64,000 nucleotides of DNA from CATQHD01 sp965202675 (GCA_965202675.1 OZ241842.1:1736001-1800000); one strand, 5' to 3'; counted from the first letter of the stretch, positions 35,710-45,243 are shown. Made by a program: numbers and translations. The notes: generated from the sequence alone by a model not told the origin.

Positions 35710-36150
35710 TCACACTGCCACATCTTCTAGAACATCTTGGATGTAATCATGAAGCCATGGCACCGGCTCATCGTGATCACGGAGAATATTTAGTGTGGCT
35801 GGATCCTCCCACAATTCAGCTGCTTGAACTATAGAATCCCTTATCTCTAAGTTATGCACCTCTAATCCATCACGCACCAACTTAGCGCGCCACGAGGCTG
35901 TCCCTGGATTTGTCTGGCGACCTAAGCAACGTACGGTTGATGAAGCATAGCTAGGGTGTGAGGTATCCAAACATATACCTTTCAACCATTCAAGAACATA
36001 AATATTATTGTATCTCAACAATTCTAAAATAATCGACTCCGCAACATGGGTAATCCCATCTTCTATCGGATCAGTATCAAAGGCACAATACAGCTTATCT
36101 AAATATTGTTCTCTCTTTTGTTCACTGATATTCAGGCCTTCGAGCTTCAT
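35710..36150 (-). CDS. Hypothetical protein (146 aa)
   Basis: A helical 146-residue protein beginning MKLEGLNISEQKREQYLDKL, no family recognised. The second half (EIRDSIVQAAELWEDPATLNILRDH) resembles a HEAT-like helical repeat, but weakly. It is distinctly AT-richer than its neighbours, suggesting recent transfer. It sits between the VapBC pair and the solute-binding protein gene. Confidence 0.65.
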   Translation of the reverse strand: MKLEGLNISEQKREQYLDKLYCAFDTDPIEDGITHVAESIILELLRYNNIYVLEWLKGICLDTSHPSYASSTVRCLGRQTNPGTASWRAKLVRDGLEVHNLEIRDSIVQAAELWEDPATLNILRDHDEPVPWLHDYIQDVLEDVAV

Positions 36151-36234
36151 TGATCCGTCCTCCCCATTTCATAGGTAAGTAACCTCTGTCGCTGCCTCAG
36201 GAGGGGCCGCCGCGCCCTGGAGACAACGGGGTTG

Positions 36235-36268
36235 AGGAGGGCGCCCCGGCAACCCGGGGCGCCCTCCT
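36235..36268 (-). terminator. Strong hairpin terminator after the solute-binding-protein gene
   Basis: A perfect 15-bp inverted repeat (AGGAGGGCGCCCCGG and its complement) around a CAAC loop, 13 bases past the stop of the 36281 gene. It lacks a T run, as is common in high-GC actinobacteria. Confidence 0.75.
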
Positions 36269-36280
36269 GCCGAATCCTGC

Positions 36281-38005
36281 TCAGCCGGCCGGCATCAGGT
36301 CTGCGAAGCGCGGAATGGCGTTCGGGTAGAGGACGAATCCCTCTACGTCCTCGCGCATCGCGAACTTGAAGTCGGGCTGGGCCAGGAACACCCACGGCGC
36401 ATCGTCGGAGATGAGCCGCTGGGCTTCCTGGAAGATCTCCCGGCGTTCGTCCGCTCCGGCCTCCCAGCCGCGGGTGATGATCTCGTCGACCCGGTCGTTC
36501 GAGTAGTCGGCGTAGTTGCCGAACACGCCGGACTCGAGGGTCAGCGACAGCTGGTAGTTGGGGTCGTCGATCCAGGCCAGCAGCTCGTCCACGAACATCT
36601 GGAGCTCCTTGGCCACCTTCTGCTCGGCGAAGTTCGCCGACGGGAGGGTCTGTATCTCGACGGTCATGCCTACCTCGCGCAGGGCCGCCTGGACCCGCAC
36701 CGCGATCAGCTGATGCTCGGCCTTGGCCGAGTCGATCGTCAGGGTCACCGTGCTGCCGTCGTAGCCGCTCGATTCCAGCAGCGTCCTGGCCTGATCAACG
36801 TCCTGCGTGTACCCGACCGCATCGCCGAGCGAGACAGCCGAACCGTTGGGGATAGCCCCGTACAGGCGCCGGGCGTCGCCCTTGTAGACGTTCTCGAGGA
36901 TGTCTTCGTAGTCGATCGCGTACGAAACCGCCCGGCGGACCGTCACATCGTCGAACGGAGCGATCGAGTTGTTCATGCCCACGTAGGCCATGTTCTTCGA
37001 AGGCGCCTTAACCACCTTTACACCCGGCGAACCGGCCAGCGCGTTGAACTCCTCGGTGCCGAGGCCCACCGCCAGGTCGATGTCACCCGACTGGAGCAGC
37101 TGGACCCGCTGGGCGGGGGAAGGAAGCACCTTCCATATGATCCGGTCGTAGGCCGGCCGTCCGGCCCAGTAGCTGTCCCTCGCCTCGAAGACGAATTCCT
37201 CGCCGGGCGACCGGCTCACCAGCTTGTACTTGCCGCTGGGGTTGTCGGCGTTCGCCTTGAAGTACTCGATCGCCCAGGGGTCGTCCTCGGTGGCGTTCGC
37301 CTCCACCAGCTTGGGATCGATGGCCGCCGAACTCGACATGTAGAAGGACTGCATCACCATCGGGCTGCGCTTGTCGGACTTGAGCTCGAGGGTGTACTCA
37401 TCGATCACGGTCGGGGGCTGGGTCACGAAAGCGATGTTGGTAAGCAGCCAGGCGCCGCCCCCAGGAGTGTTGAGGTTGCGGTCGATCATGAACCGTATCG
37501 TCTCGGCGGTGATCGGCGAACCGTCCTCGAAGGTCATGCCCTCGCGGATCTTGATCGTATAGGTGAGGCCGTCGTCGTGCTCCGTCCACGACTCGAAGTA
37601 CAACGGCGACAGATTGTCGGCGTCGCCGACCAACGCCCCGCCTGCCTCGACGGTCGGATGGATGACCGGCACCTCGTACAGCATGAGCAGAGCCTCGTGG
37701 CTGCGGATGAAGTTGGCGCAGCACGGATCCAGGGTCTCCAGGTCGCCCGGCACCCCGATGGTCAAAACCCTCTCCTCGGCCGGCTCCTCTTCCATCATGT
37801 CGTCATCTGACATGTCGTCTGACATGTCGTCATCCGCCGGTGCAGGCGCCTGGGTGGTGGGCGCGGGCGCCGTTGTCGTCGTGGGCTCCTCCGAGGCCTG
37901 CGTTGTGGGCGCCGGATCGTCGGAGCCGCAGGCCGCAGCCGCCAACGCCAGTACGACCGCCGCCGTCAACAGCAGGCGGCGCATCGTTGATCTACGTTTG
38001 CTCAT
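36281..38005 (-). CDS. Peptide/nickel-type ABC transporter substrate-binding lipoprotein
   Basis: A 574-residue SBP family 5 protein. The signal peptide ends in a lipobox (ALAAAAC, Cys26), so it is a lipoprotein outside the membrane. A low-complexity Thr/Pro/Asp linker (residues about 32-78) precedes the binding domain, with VLTIGVPGDLETLDPC, TYTIKIREGMTFEDGSPITAE and VRRAVSYAIDYEDIL, all typical. GGAGG is positioned before the ATG. It is likely the ligand-binding component for the OppBCDF genes at 24925-28770, and shares a transcript with the racemase and HyuA-like genes upstream. Confidence 0.9.
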   Translation of the reverse strand: MSKRRSTMRRLLLTAAVVLALAAAACGSDDPAPTTQASEEPTTTTAPAPTTQAPAPADDDMSDDMSDDDMMEEEPAEERVLTIGVPGDLETLDPCCANFIRSHEALLMLYEVPVIHPTVEAGGALVGDADNLSPLYFESWTEHDDGLTYTIKIREGMTFEDGSPITAETIRFMIDRNLNTPGGGAWLLTNIAFVTQPPTVIDEYTLELKSDKRSPMVMQSFYMSSSAAIDPKLVEANATEDDPWAIEYFKANADNPSGKYKLVSRSPGEEFVFEARDSYWAGRPAYDRIIWKVLPSPAQRVQLLQSGDIDLAVGLGTEEFNALAGSPGVKVVKAPSKNMAYVGMNNSIAPFDDVTVRRAVSYAIDYEDILENVYKGDARRLYGAIPNGSAVSLGDAVGYTQDVDQARTLLESSGYDGSTVTLTIDSAKAEHQLIAVRVQAALREVGMTVEIQTLPSANFAEQKVAKELQMFVDELLAWIDDPNYQLSLTLESGVFGNYADYSNDRVDEIITRGWEAGADERREIFQEAQRLISDDAPWVFLAQPDFKFAMREDVEGFVLYPNAIPRFADLMPAG

Positions 38006-38122
38006 GATGAATTCCTCCTCATTCGCTTTTATGTTCGTCGGGTTGTGAACGCTTCCGCCCGGATGGAGGCTCAGGCGGCTCTCCGCACCGGCTCAGCCTC
38101 CGGGTCCGCGCCGGCGGCCAGT

Positions 38123-38863
38123 CTACCGCCCCGCCCGGGCCAGCATCTCCGCGTAGAGAGCGGGGGTGACAAGGGGGTCGAGCACCGGAACCGGAACACT
38201 GTCCCTGATGGGGCCCAGAAGGCCCGACCACAGTGTGCATGCGAAGAACAGCGCGGCGGCGTCGTGGTCCCGCCAGGCCCGCTCGGCCGCCTCGAGGGCC
38301 GTCCCGCGGGCGGACGCCTCCATATCGGCGCGCACCGCCGCCCGGAGCCCAGCCGGGTCCTCGGCCAACAGCCGGTCGACCTCCGAGCCGGAGGGATGGC
38401 CGCTCGGGGCGGAGAAAACCCCGGCAAAGGCCGACTCTCTTCCATACTTGTAGATGAGGCGGCGCACCCAGTTGGCGTCCTGCGGGAGGTTCTCCCCCTC
38501 GCCGCTCTCGATGCGGGGGCAGATAACCGCCATCCGCCCCAGGCCCAGCCCGGCGGCCACCGCCGCCTCCATGGGGGCGGTAACCGGGATGTCCACCAGT
38601 TCCTTGGCTTCTTCCAGCCCGGGATCGGCGGCGCAGGCAATGACGGCCGCGTCGAAGCCGTCCTGTTCCGCCTCCTCCACCCTGGTCAGCAGCTGGTTCA
38701 TAAACAGCGAGGCCGCGGGCAGGAAAGCGGTGGCGGGGACCCCCATACCGGCCAGAGAACGCACCTCTATCTTGGTGTCCGGGGAGACCGCCGGAACCAC
38801 GGCTTCCTCGATCACGGGGTCGTAGATATCCAAACCCATGGGGTTGATGATCAGGATTCGCAT
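38123..38863 (-). CDS. Aspartate/glutamate/hydantoin racemase family protein
   Basis: A 246-residue protein of the Asp/Glu/hydantoin racemase superfamily, start ATG 38863 with GGAGG upstream. The two catalytic cysteines of the family fall in VIACAADPG and FFACTLWSG. N-terminal MRILIINPMG is typical of hydantoin racemases. Next to a HyuA-like gene, it probably interconverts enantiomers of a hydantoin or cyclic amide. About 90 bases separate it from the HyuA stop. Confidence 0.85.
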   Translation of the reverse strand: MRILIINPMGLDIYDPVIEEAVVPAVSPDTKIEVRSLAGMGVPATAFLPAASLFMNQLLTRVEEAEQDGFDAAVIACAADPGLEEAKELVDIPVTAPMEAAVAAGLGLGRMAVICPRIESGEGENLPQDANWVRRLIYKYGRESAFAGVFSAPSGHPSGSEVDRLLAEDPAGLRAAVRADMEASARGTALEAAERAWRDHDAAALFFACTLWSGLLGPIRDSVPVPVLDPLVTPALYAEMLARAGR

Positions 38864-38953
38864 GTCTTGGCAACCTCCTCCACCCCCTTCACCGGGGGCC
38901 GGTCTGTCTTCCGATTCGCCCATTGCCGGAATCTCCGGCGGTTCTTTCCCAAT

Positions 38954-41005
38954 CTAACCGCCTCCCGACCGGACCGCCCGCTCGAGCACCAGATGGCCGC
39001 TCCGGGAAACCCGGGCGCTCCAGCCGGGAGGAACTAGCGAGGTGCAGTCGTCTTCCAGGACTATGGCAGGCCCTTCCACCTCGGCCCCTCCCGGCAGAGC
39101 CGGACGGCGGTAGACGGCGGTGTCCTGCCAGGCCCCTTTGAACCAGGTGCGCTCCATTCCCGCCGGCGGAGGGGCGGGGCCGTCCGCAACAGGCTGCGGG
39201 CGGGGGCGCTGGATGCCGCCGTAGGCCGCCGTCCGCAGGTTCACGAACTCCACGGCCTCCCCGGGGTTGCTGTGGCCGTACCGGACATCATGCGCCTCGG
39301 CGAACTGCCCGGGTATCCGCTCGATCAGGGCCGCAAGCCCCGAAGCGGTGTCGAGGGGCAGGGTTACGGTGTATTCCTGGCCCACGTAGCGCAGATCGGC
39401 CGAAGGCTCCAGAGAAACGGCTTGGTCATCCACCCCGTCCTCTTTCATCATCAACCTGGCCCGCTCCTCCAAGTCGGCCAGGGCGGCGCCCAGGGCCTCG
39501 GGGTCGAGGTCGGAAACCCGCACGTAGAAACTCTGGACGGCGTCGTGGCGGGTGTCGGACTGGAGCATCCCGTAGGCCGACAGCACACCCGGATTGGCGG
39601 GCACCACCACCCGGTCGAGGTCCAGCTCGTCGGCCAGGGAGGCGGCATGGAGAGGACCGGCCCCGCCGAAAGCGACCAGGGTGAAATCCCGGGGGTCGAT
39701 CCCCCTCATCACGGTGATCTCCCTGATGGCGTTGGCCATGGTGGCGTCGGCCACCGCCACCATCCCGGCGGCCAGCTCCAAGGCCTCGATGTCCAGCTTC
39801 TCGGCCACCGACGCCAGCGCCCGACGGGCAGCGTCCTTATCCAGGGAAATGCCTCCGGCGAGGCGGGCCAGGCCGGGCAGCCGCCCCAGGAACAGGTTGG
39901 CGTCGGTGATGGCGGGCTCCTCGCCGCCCGCTCCATAACAGGCCGGACCCGGCGCCGCGCCCGCCGAGCGGGGACCCACCCGCAGCCCGCCTCCTGCGGT
40001 GTGCCCGATGCTCCCGCCGCCGGCCCCGATGGTGTGGATGGCCACCGTAGGGGCCAACACCGGATGCCGCTGCAGCTCGGATTCCAGTTCCACGTCCGCC
40101 TTGCCGTCGATCACCAGGCTCATGTCGAAGGAGGTGCCGCCCATGTCCACACAGATAAGGCGGCGCCCGGCCGCCTCGTCTCCGCCCTCGTCCCGAAGGT
40201 CGTCGGCCACCGAGACGCAGGCGATGGTTCCTCCCACCGGACCGGAGAAAAGGGTCTGGATGGGCTTGCGGCGGGCCGACGAAGCGGTCATCACCCCGCC
40301 GTTGGACTGCATCACCCGCAGGGCGCCCCGCATGCCCCGCCCGGCGGTTTCCTTCTCCAGCTCCACCAGGTATCTCTCCACGATTGGGGCTACGTAGGCG
40401 GCGATCACCGTGGTGCTGGTGCGCTCGTATTCCCTCCATTCGGGGGCCACTTCGTGGGAGCACACCACCGACAGTGAGCGGGACGCCCTCTTCAGCAGGG
40501 CCGCCGCCTGCTGCTCGTGGGACGGGTTGGCGTAGGAGTGGAGGAAGCAGACCGCGACCGCCTCGTAGTCCTCCGCCAGACGGCGGCCCAGCTCGAGCAC
40601 TGCGGCCTCGTCGAGGGGGGCGACCTCGGCGCCGTCCGCGGCGATCCTTTCGTCGATCTCGTAGATAGAACGCCGGGGGGTGAGGGGGGCGGGCGGGCGG
40701 TAACGGACGTTGTACATGTCGGGCCGGTTGGCCCGGCCGAGCTCGTACACGTCGCGGAAGCCGCGGGTGGTGAGCAGGGCGACCCCGGCGCCCCGCCGCT
40801 CGAGGAAGGCGTTCAATCCGGCCGTGGTGCCGTTGGTTATGGATTCCAGGCTGCGCCAGTCGATGTCGAGGGCGTCCAGAACGGCCATGACCCCGTCCTG
40901 CAGCCGGCGGGGAGTGGTGAGCGCCTTCGCGCTGGCGGTGCGGCCCTCGTCGTCGATGGCCACCGCGTCGGTGAAAGTGCCTCCGATGTCAACCGCTACC
41001 CGCAA
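38954..41005 (-). CDS. hyuA: Hydantoinase A / 5-oxoprolinase alpha-subunit family protein
   Basis: A 683-residue HyuA-family ATP-dependent hydrolase subunit with N-terminal VAVDIGGTFTDAVAI (phosphate loop of the actin-like ATPase fold), TNGTTAGLNAFLERRGA, VDMGGTSFDMSLV, GAGGGSIGH and FGGAGPLHA. The start is TTG at 41005, with AAAGGCGG upstream and no better codon in the family's expected position. It works with HyuB (23282-24913). Downstream are a hydantoin-racemase-type gene and a substrate-binding protein. Confidence 0.9.
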   Translation of the reverse strand: MRVAVDIGGTFTDAVAIDDEGRTASAKALTTPRRLQDGVMAVLDALDIDWRSLESITNGTTAGLNAFLERRGAGVALLTTRGFRDVYELGRANRPDMYNVRYRPPAPLTPRRSIYEIDERIAADGAEVAPLDEAAVLELGRRLAEDYEAVAVCFLHSYANPSHEQQAAALLKRASRSLSVVCSHEVAPEWREYERTSTTVIAAYVAPIVERYLVELEKETAGRGMRGALRVMQSNGGVMTASSARRKPIQTLFSGPVGGTIACVSVADDLRDEGGDEAAGRRLICVDMGGTSFDMSLVIDGKADVELESELQRHPVLAPTVAIHTIGAGGGSIGHTAGGGLRVGPRSAGAAPGPACYGAGGEEPAITDANLFLGRLPGLARLAGGISLDKDAARRALASVAEKLDIEALELAAGMVAVADATMANAIREITVMRGIDPRDFTLVAFGGAGPLHAASLADELDLDRVVVPANPGVLSAYGMLQSDTRHDAVQSFYVRVSDLDPEALGAALADLEERARLMMKEDGVDDQAVSLEPSADLRYVGQEYTVTLPLDTASGLAALIERIPGQFAEAHDVRYGHSNPGEAVEFVNLRTAAYGGIQRPRPQPVADGPAPPPAGMERTWFKGAWQDTAVYRRPALPGGAEVEGPAIVLEDDCTSLVPPGWSARVSRSGHLVLERAVRSGGG

Positions 41006-41255
41006 GAAGACCGCCTTTAGCTGTGACTTGGCCCGATCCGTTCTGCCGGATCATCAGTCGCCGGAATGGAGCAAACCCGACCTGCGGACCGAACCCACCG
41101 CCGCCGGGCCGGGAATGCTTGTCTGAAGCCCGCATGATACCCGCAGGATACCCGCAGGCCGGGACCGGGAGAAATCGGAGGGCAACACCGCGACGCCTCC
41201 CCGTCTTTCCCTTATCTCCGTCAGGGGGGCGGCTTCATCGACCTCGGAAACCGAG
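41006..41255. other. Intergenic region upstream of hyuA
   Basis: GC-rich non-coding segment between the surface-protein terminator and hyuA. It contains a short direct repeat (ATACCCGCAGG twice, near 41137-41158). I see no gene or riboswitch I can name. Confidence 0.4.
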
Positions 41256-41284
41256 AAGGGGCCTCCACCGGAGCAGAGGCCCTT
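41256..41284 (-). terminator. Hairpin terminator after the second SLH gene
   Basis: A stem AAGGGGCCTC / GAGGCCCTT with one bulged base and a 10-base loop, about 38 bases past the stop codon of the SLH protein, followed on the - strand by a short T-rich stretch. Confidence 0.6.
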
Positions 41285-41321
41285 TCCCTGGCGTGTGGTT
41301 AGGTTGCGGTAACGTTTTATT

Positions 41322-44300
41322 TTATCGGTTGATCCGGTAGATCGGCAGGTAGCGGAGGCAGTGTTCGGGTATCTCAACCGTGTCGGTTCCGCTGCCTCCC
41401 TTCGGCGCGGCGGGCTTCTTGCATTCACCGGTTCCGATGGCGGCGGTGGTGGTCCCGGTTCTTTCCTGACGGACAGCGGCCAGGACGGCGCCGCTGGTTC
41501 GATCGATGGCGGTTGCCCAGCCGAAGCGTTGGCCGGGTGCGGGACCGACGTACTGTTCGGAGGAGGCGGTGTTCGACCATCCGCCGGAGGGTTTGGTAAA
41601 CACCCGCACCGAGCCCCGCCAGTCGCCCTCCTGGCGGTAGTGATCCCCCGCGGCGATGGCCGCCCCGTCGGAGCTGATCGCCGTGAAGTGGCCGAAGGTT
41701 CCCATGACCCCGGAGGTCGAGAAGGTGGCAGCGGGTTCATCGGAGTCGGCCCAGTTGCCGGAGGGTTTGACAAACACATGCACCTTGCCCTCCAAACCCG
41801 GCAGCCCCCGCTTTAACCGTAGGTTGGGGTCGCGCGGCTCGCCGACCACCACCGTGTCGCCGGCCACGGCTACGCCCCTTCCGAAATAGCCGGCCTCAAC
41901 GGGATCGGGCGGGGTAAGCACAGCGATGTTGACTCCGCTCGTCCAGTTCGAACCCGTCTTCTGGAACACCAGGGCCCAACCCGCCCCGCGCACGCCGCCG
42001 TTATCCGCGTCCGCCCTTCCGGCGACGATGACGCCCGCGTCCTCGTCAACAGCCAACGACCTCGTGGTGCGGCTCCACTGACCAGTACCGGCCCGCGTTA
42101 TCACCGCCGGGGTAAGCGCACCGCCCCAACCGCCCGCCGGCTTTTCATACACGGCGATCCCGTTCCCCGCTCCGACCGCGATGGTGTCCCCGTCGATGGC
42201 CGCGATCTTCCCGAACGAGACATCCAGGGGGCCGCTGGCCAACGTCGCGGTGGGCGTGTTGGTATCCACCCACCCGCCGGACGGTTTGACATACACATAG
42301 GCCTTCTCTTTATTGGCGGCCACCACGACGGTGTCGCCGTCGATGTCCACCCCTTGCCCGAAATAGAGACCGGAAGCCCTGTCGCCGACGGGCGGGGTCA
42401 GAACCGCCGGGGTGTCGTCGGTAAAGCTGTCGTACACCAACACCCGGCCCACCCGCCGGTTGGGTGAACCCGCCTCGTACTGATAACGGGGGGCGCCCAC
42501 CACGATCACGCCGTCGTCCGCCGCGAACGAAGTCCCGAACCGCTGCAATAGGTTGTCCGCCGACTCGGGATCCCCGTCCGCGGGAATGCCGGCCGAACCG
42601 GCCGCAAGGAACAACCGGTCCCACTCCGGCTCGGCCGTGACGCGGCTCACCTGCCTCGAATCGGTCTGATAGCCCGCAACCGACACATGCTCGGCCCCGT
42701 CCTTCAAATCCTTCTCGAAATCGGCCAGAACCACTCCGTTGCCCCCGGAGTCGGTGAGCTGATCGTTGGAATCGTAGGAAACCAGAGAGACCGTGTTGTC
42801 GCCCACCAGCACCAACCGGTTGTTCTCGGTGTCGGCCAACACCAGGCGGCCCTGCACCGAAGCCCCCTTCGACGGCTCCTCACCCCAATAATGGTAAACC
42901 CGATCCGACATTATATCCCCGCTGCGGGCGTCCCACTTGTCCTCATGACGCATCACCGAGCTGCGCGCCTGCGCCAACGGAACCGACAGCTCCGCCTTCA
43001 CCCGTGCGATTATCGTCTCCACCCCGGCGTCGTCCGAATCCCGACTGTAGGACAAGATAGCCACACCCCGACGGTTCGTCGTGCGCGTCCACCTGGCCGC
43101 CCCCATCAAACCCCGATTCGGATCCACATCCTCCAACAAAGCAGTAGCGTCCAAGTCCACGTTGCCAACCGTGCCCCTCGTCAACTCACCGGCCTTGTAG
43201 TACAACAATCCGGTGTTCTCCGCCGGGTCGCCCGTAAAGGCCCCGACCCCCGCCGGGTCGTCAGACGCGAATTCCACCTTCTGGCGGGACACCGGGTTGC
43301 CGAACTGATCGGTCAACGTGGCGGTGACAGCGTTGGCAGCCCCGTTGCCCGCGGCGCTGGCCTCGTGATACGCCGCCGCCTGCGACAGCGTCAGCGTGGT
43401 AGCAACAGGCGTCGAGTCCCGCCACACCGCCGACGCATCATCGGCGCTCGTTCCGGCGGTTCCGGCCTTCTCCAGGTTGGTCTTGTCCTCCAACGTCAAC
43501 GACGACCCCGACCCCAGGGTGATATACAGGTTCAGGCGGGCCGAGTCGCCCGTGTTGCCGCTCCCCGACCGCGGGTCGGTATGACGGAACGACAACTCGA
43601 TCTTGCCCGACGCGTCCGTCTTATGCGCCCGCGTTGAAGACGACGTATTCGACGTGCCGTTGTCCCCAGCCGTGGTAACCGTCTCAGCCGCCACCACCGT
43701 AACCGACTCATCCTTTTTGGCCACCGGATTGCCGTCCTCGTCCACCACCTGCAACGTGAAGATCACCCGCTCCCCGAACTCCGCCGCAGTAGCGCCCTCC
43801 GGCATGTCATCGGTAACCCGCAGCTTGGTCCCCGCCTTCGACACCGCAATCACAACCGACGACCCCACCGCGTCGTCCGCGTCATAACGATCGCCCGCCT
43901 CACCCGTCCACGCCCACAAAGTCGTCGACGCATCCAGGCTCTCCGTCGACAACTCCAGATCACCCGACGGATCAGTCGCCCCATCACTCAACGAGATCTC
44001 ACACACCCCCGAACCCCCCACCGCCGACACATCATCCGCAGAACAACGCCCATCCTCCCCGAACGCATCACCCGGCGCAGACGAAGAAAACACATCCACC
44101 AACGCATCCGGCACCCCCATCAAACCCGTATCCCGAACCGACACCACCAAATCCACCGACTCCCCCTCCGTCGCCGACGACTCCGCCGCCTGCAGAGTGA
44201 TCCCCCGCGGACGGGCCACCGTATGCGCCAACATCCGCGTAATAAACACCGCCATCTGCGCCCGAGTCACCAAACCCCCCGGCGAGAACCGATCATCCGC

Positions 44301-44990
44301 CGTCCCCCTCGCCACGCCCAGCTCGAACATCCGCCGAATAGCCGAATACTCACCCCGCGTCACATTATCGATATCATTGAACACGGCGTCATCAGGAGCA
44401 ACATCGGCCAGCTCATCGGTGTCCGCGCCCAAAGCCCCCAACCCCAAACCGGACCCCTTCTCCGCCGACACCAAAAACGCATCCAACATCAAAGCCATCT
44501 GCGCCCGCGACACCGGCCGATCCGGCTCGAACACCGACCCCCTCAACCCCGGCATCACCCCCACCGCCGCCATCTCATTGATCGCCGTACGGGCACCCTC
44601 GAACAAACCCCCGATATCCGTAAACACAGCAGCCGGGTTCGCCGGCAACGCAATCCCCGCCGGACCCGCCGCCCGCGACAAAAACAACGCCATCTGCCAA
44701 CGCGACACGGGCGCCCCCGGATCATACATAGTCGCCGTCCGACCCCGCGTCACCCCGAAATGCGCTAAACAATTCACCGCGTCCTCAGCAAACGTCCCCA
44801 CCACATCCAACAAACCCGCCGAATCCAACGCAACACCCACACACGCCGAATACACCGCCTCGTTATCCGCCTCCCCCGCCTTACCCTCCGCTGGAGTCAC
44901 CCCCCCCCCCGCACCCAGCAACGAACCCACCAAACCCAACACCCCGATCACAGCCAACCACGACCGCCCCCGCACACCACGCGCAACCAT
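41322..44990 (-). CDS. SLH-anchored surface protein with Ig-like and beta-propeller regions
   Basis: A 1222-residue exported protein. Start ATG 44990 with AAGGAGG upstream; signal peptide core at about residues 9-27. Three SLH domains (about 40-285; VSRWQMALFL, VSRAQMALML, VTRAQMAVFI) are N-terminal, then two or three Ig-like domains (for example GITLQAAESSATEGESVDLVV). A C-terminal beta-propeller-like array follows, with repeats of the form GDTVVVGxP....VYVKPSGGW, like FG-GAP repeats. A G11 tract encodes part of GAGGGV at codons 27-30 and the frame is open (ON). A G13 tract lies in the promoter. The C-terminal 650 residues are paralogous to the pseudogene just upstream. Likely S-layer or adhesion role. 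Confidence 0.88.
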   Translation of the reverse strand: MVARGVRGRSWLAVIGVLGLVGSLLGAGGGVTPAEGKAGEADNEAVYSACVGVALDSAGLLDVVGTFAEDAVNCLAHFGVTRGRTATMYDPGAPVSRWQMALFLSRAAGPAGIALPANPAAVFTDIGGLFEGARTAINEMAAVGVMPGLRGSVFEPDRPVSRAQMALMLDAFLVSAEKGSGLGLGALGADTDELADVAPDDAVFNDIDNVTRGEYSAIRRMFELGVARGTADDRFSPGGLVTRAQMAVFITRMLAHTVARPRGITLQAAESSATEGESVDLVVSVRDTGLMGVPDALVDVFSSSAPGDAFGEDGRCSADDVSAVGGSGVCEISLSDGATDPSGDLELSTESLDASTTLWAWTGEAGDRYDADDAVGSSVVIAVSKAGTKLRVTDDMPEGATAAEFGERVIFTLQVVDEDGNPVAKKDESVTVVAAETVTTAGDNGTSNTSSSTRAHKTDASGKIELSFRHTDPRSGSGNTGDSARLNLYITLGSGSSLTLEDKTNLEKAGTAGTSADDASAVWRDSTPVATTLTLSQAAAYHEASAAGNGAANAVTATLTDQFGNPVSRQKVEFASDDPAGVGAFTGDPAENTGLLYYKAGELTRGTVGNVDLDATALLEDVDPNRGLMGAARWTRTTNRRGVAILSYSRDSDDAGVETIIARVKAELSVPLAQARSSVMRHEDKWDARSGDIMSDRVYHYWGEEPSKGASVQGRLVLADTENNRLVLVGDNTVSLVSYDSNDQLTDSGGNGVVLADFEKDLKDGAEHVSVAGYQTDSRQVSRVTAEPEWDRLFLAAGSAGIPADGDPESADNLLQRFGTSFAADDGVIVVGAPRYQYEAGSPNRRVGRVLVYDSFTDDTPAVLTPPVGDRASGLYFGQGVDIDGDTVVVAANKEKAYVYVKPSGGWVDTNTPTATLASGPLDVSFGKIAAIDGDTIAVGAGNGIAVYEKPAGGWGGALTPAVITRAGTGQWSRTTRSLAVDEDAGVIVAGRADADNGGVRGAGWALVFQKTGSNWTSGVNIAVLTPPDPVEAGYFGRGVAVAGDTVVVGEPRDPNLRLKRGLPGLEGKVHVFVKPSGNWADSDEPAATFSTSGVMGTFGHFTAISSDGAAIAAGDHYRQEGDWRGSVRVFTKPSGGWSNTASSEQYVGPAPGQRFGWATAIDRTSGAVLAAVRQERTGTTTAAIGTGECKKPAAPKGGSGTDTVEIPEHCLRYLPIYRINR
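44900..44910 (-). repeat. G11 tract in the 5' coding region of the second SLH gene
   Basis: Eleven C on the + strand, encoding glycines of GAGGGV just after the signal peptide core. One-base slippage would truncate the protein after about 30 residues. Confidence 0.9.
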
Positions 44991-45066
44991 CAGAAACTTC
45001 CTCCTTGCCTTCCGCTTTGCCCGATACACGACACGGCCGACCCACAGAAGAGACAGCCAGGATTTG

Positions 45067-45102
45067 ATTATATCAATAATACCCCCCCCCCCCCGCAACA
45101 AA
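45067..45102 (-). promoter_or_regulatory. Candidate promoter with G13 spacer for the second SLH gene
   Basis: On the - strand: TTTGTT/TTGTTG (45102-45096), G13 (45094-45082), then TATTAT immediately after (45081-45076) and TATAAT nine bases further (45072-45067). If TATTAT is used the spacer is 14-15 bases; if TATAAT, 23. Either is off-optimal and depends on tract length. Confidence 0.5.
45082..45094 (-). repeat. G13 tract in promoter region of the second SLH gene
   Basis: The longest homopolymer in the window, about 92-104 bases before the start codon, the same place as the G11 before the other SLH gene. Confidence 0.9.
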
Positions 45103-45144
45103 TCGATCCTCTGCCTTAAAACCCCAGGTCAAGGCCTCTACATT

Positions 45145-45189
45145 GGCGGCGCCCCCCGGTGGGATAAAACCCAAGACGGGGCCGCCGCC
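45145..45189 (-). terminator. Possible hairpin after the pseudogene cassette
   Basis: Imperfect inverted repeat (GGCGGCGCCCC... and GGGGCCGCCGCC) around a roughly 20-base loop, between the cassette stop and the promoter of the next gene. Confidence 0.4.
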
Positions 45190-45243
45190 GAATATAGTGG
45201 AAGCCCCCGCCTTGGTGGTGTGGTGTTGGTTGCGGAAAACAAT

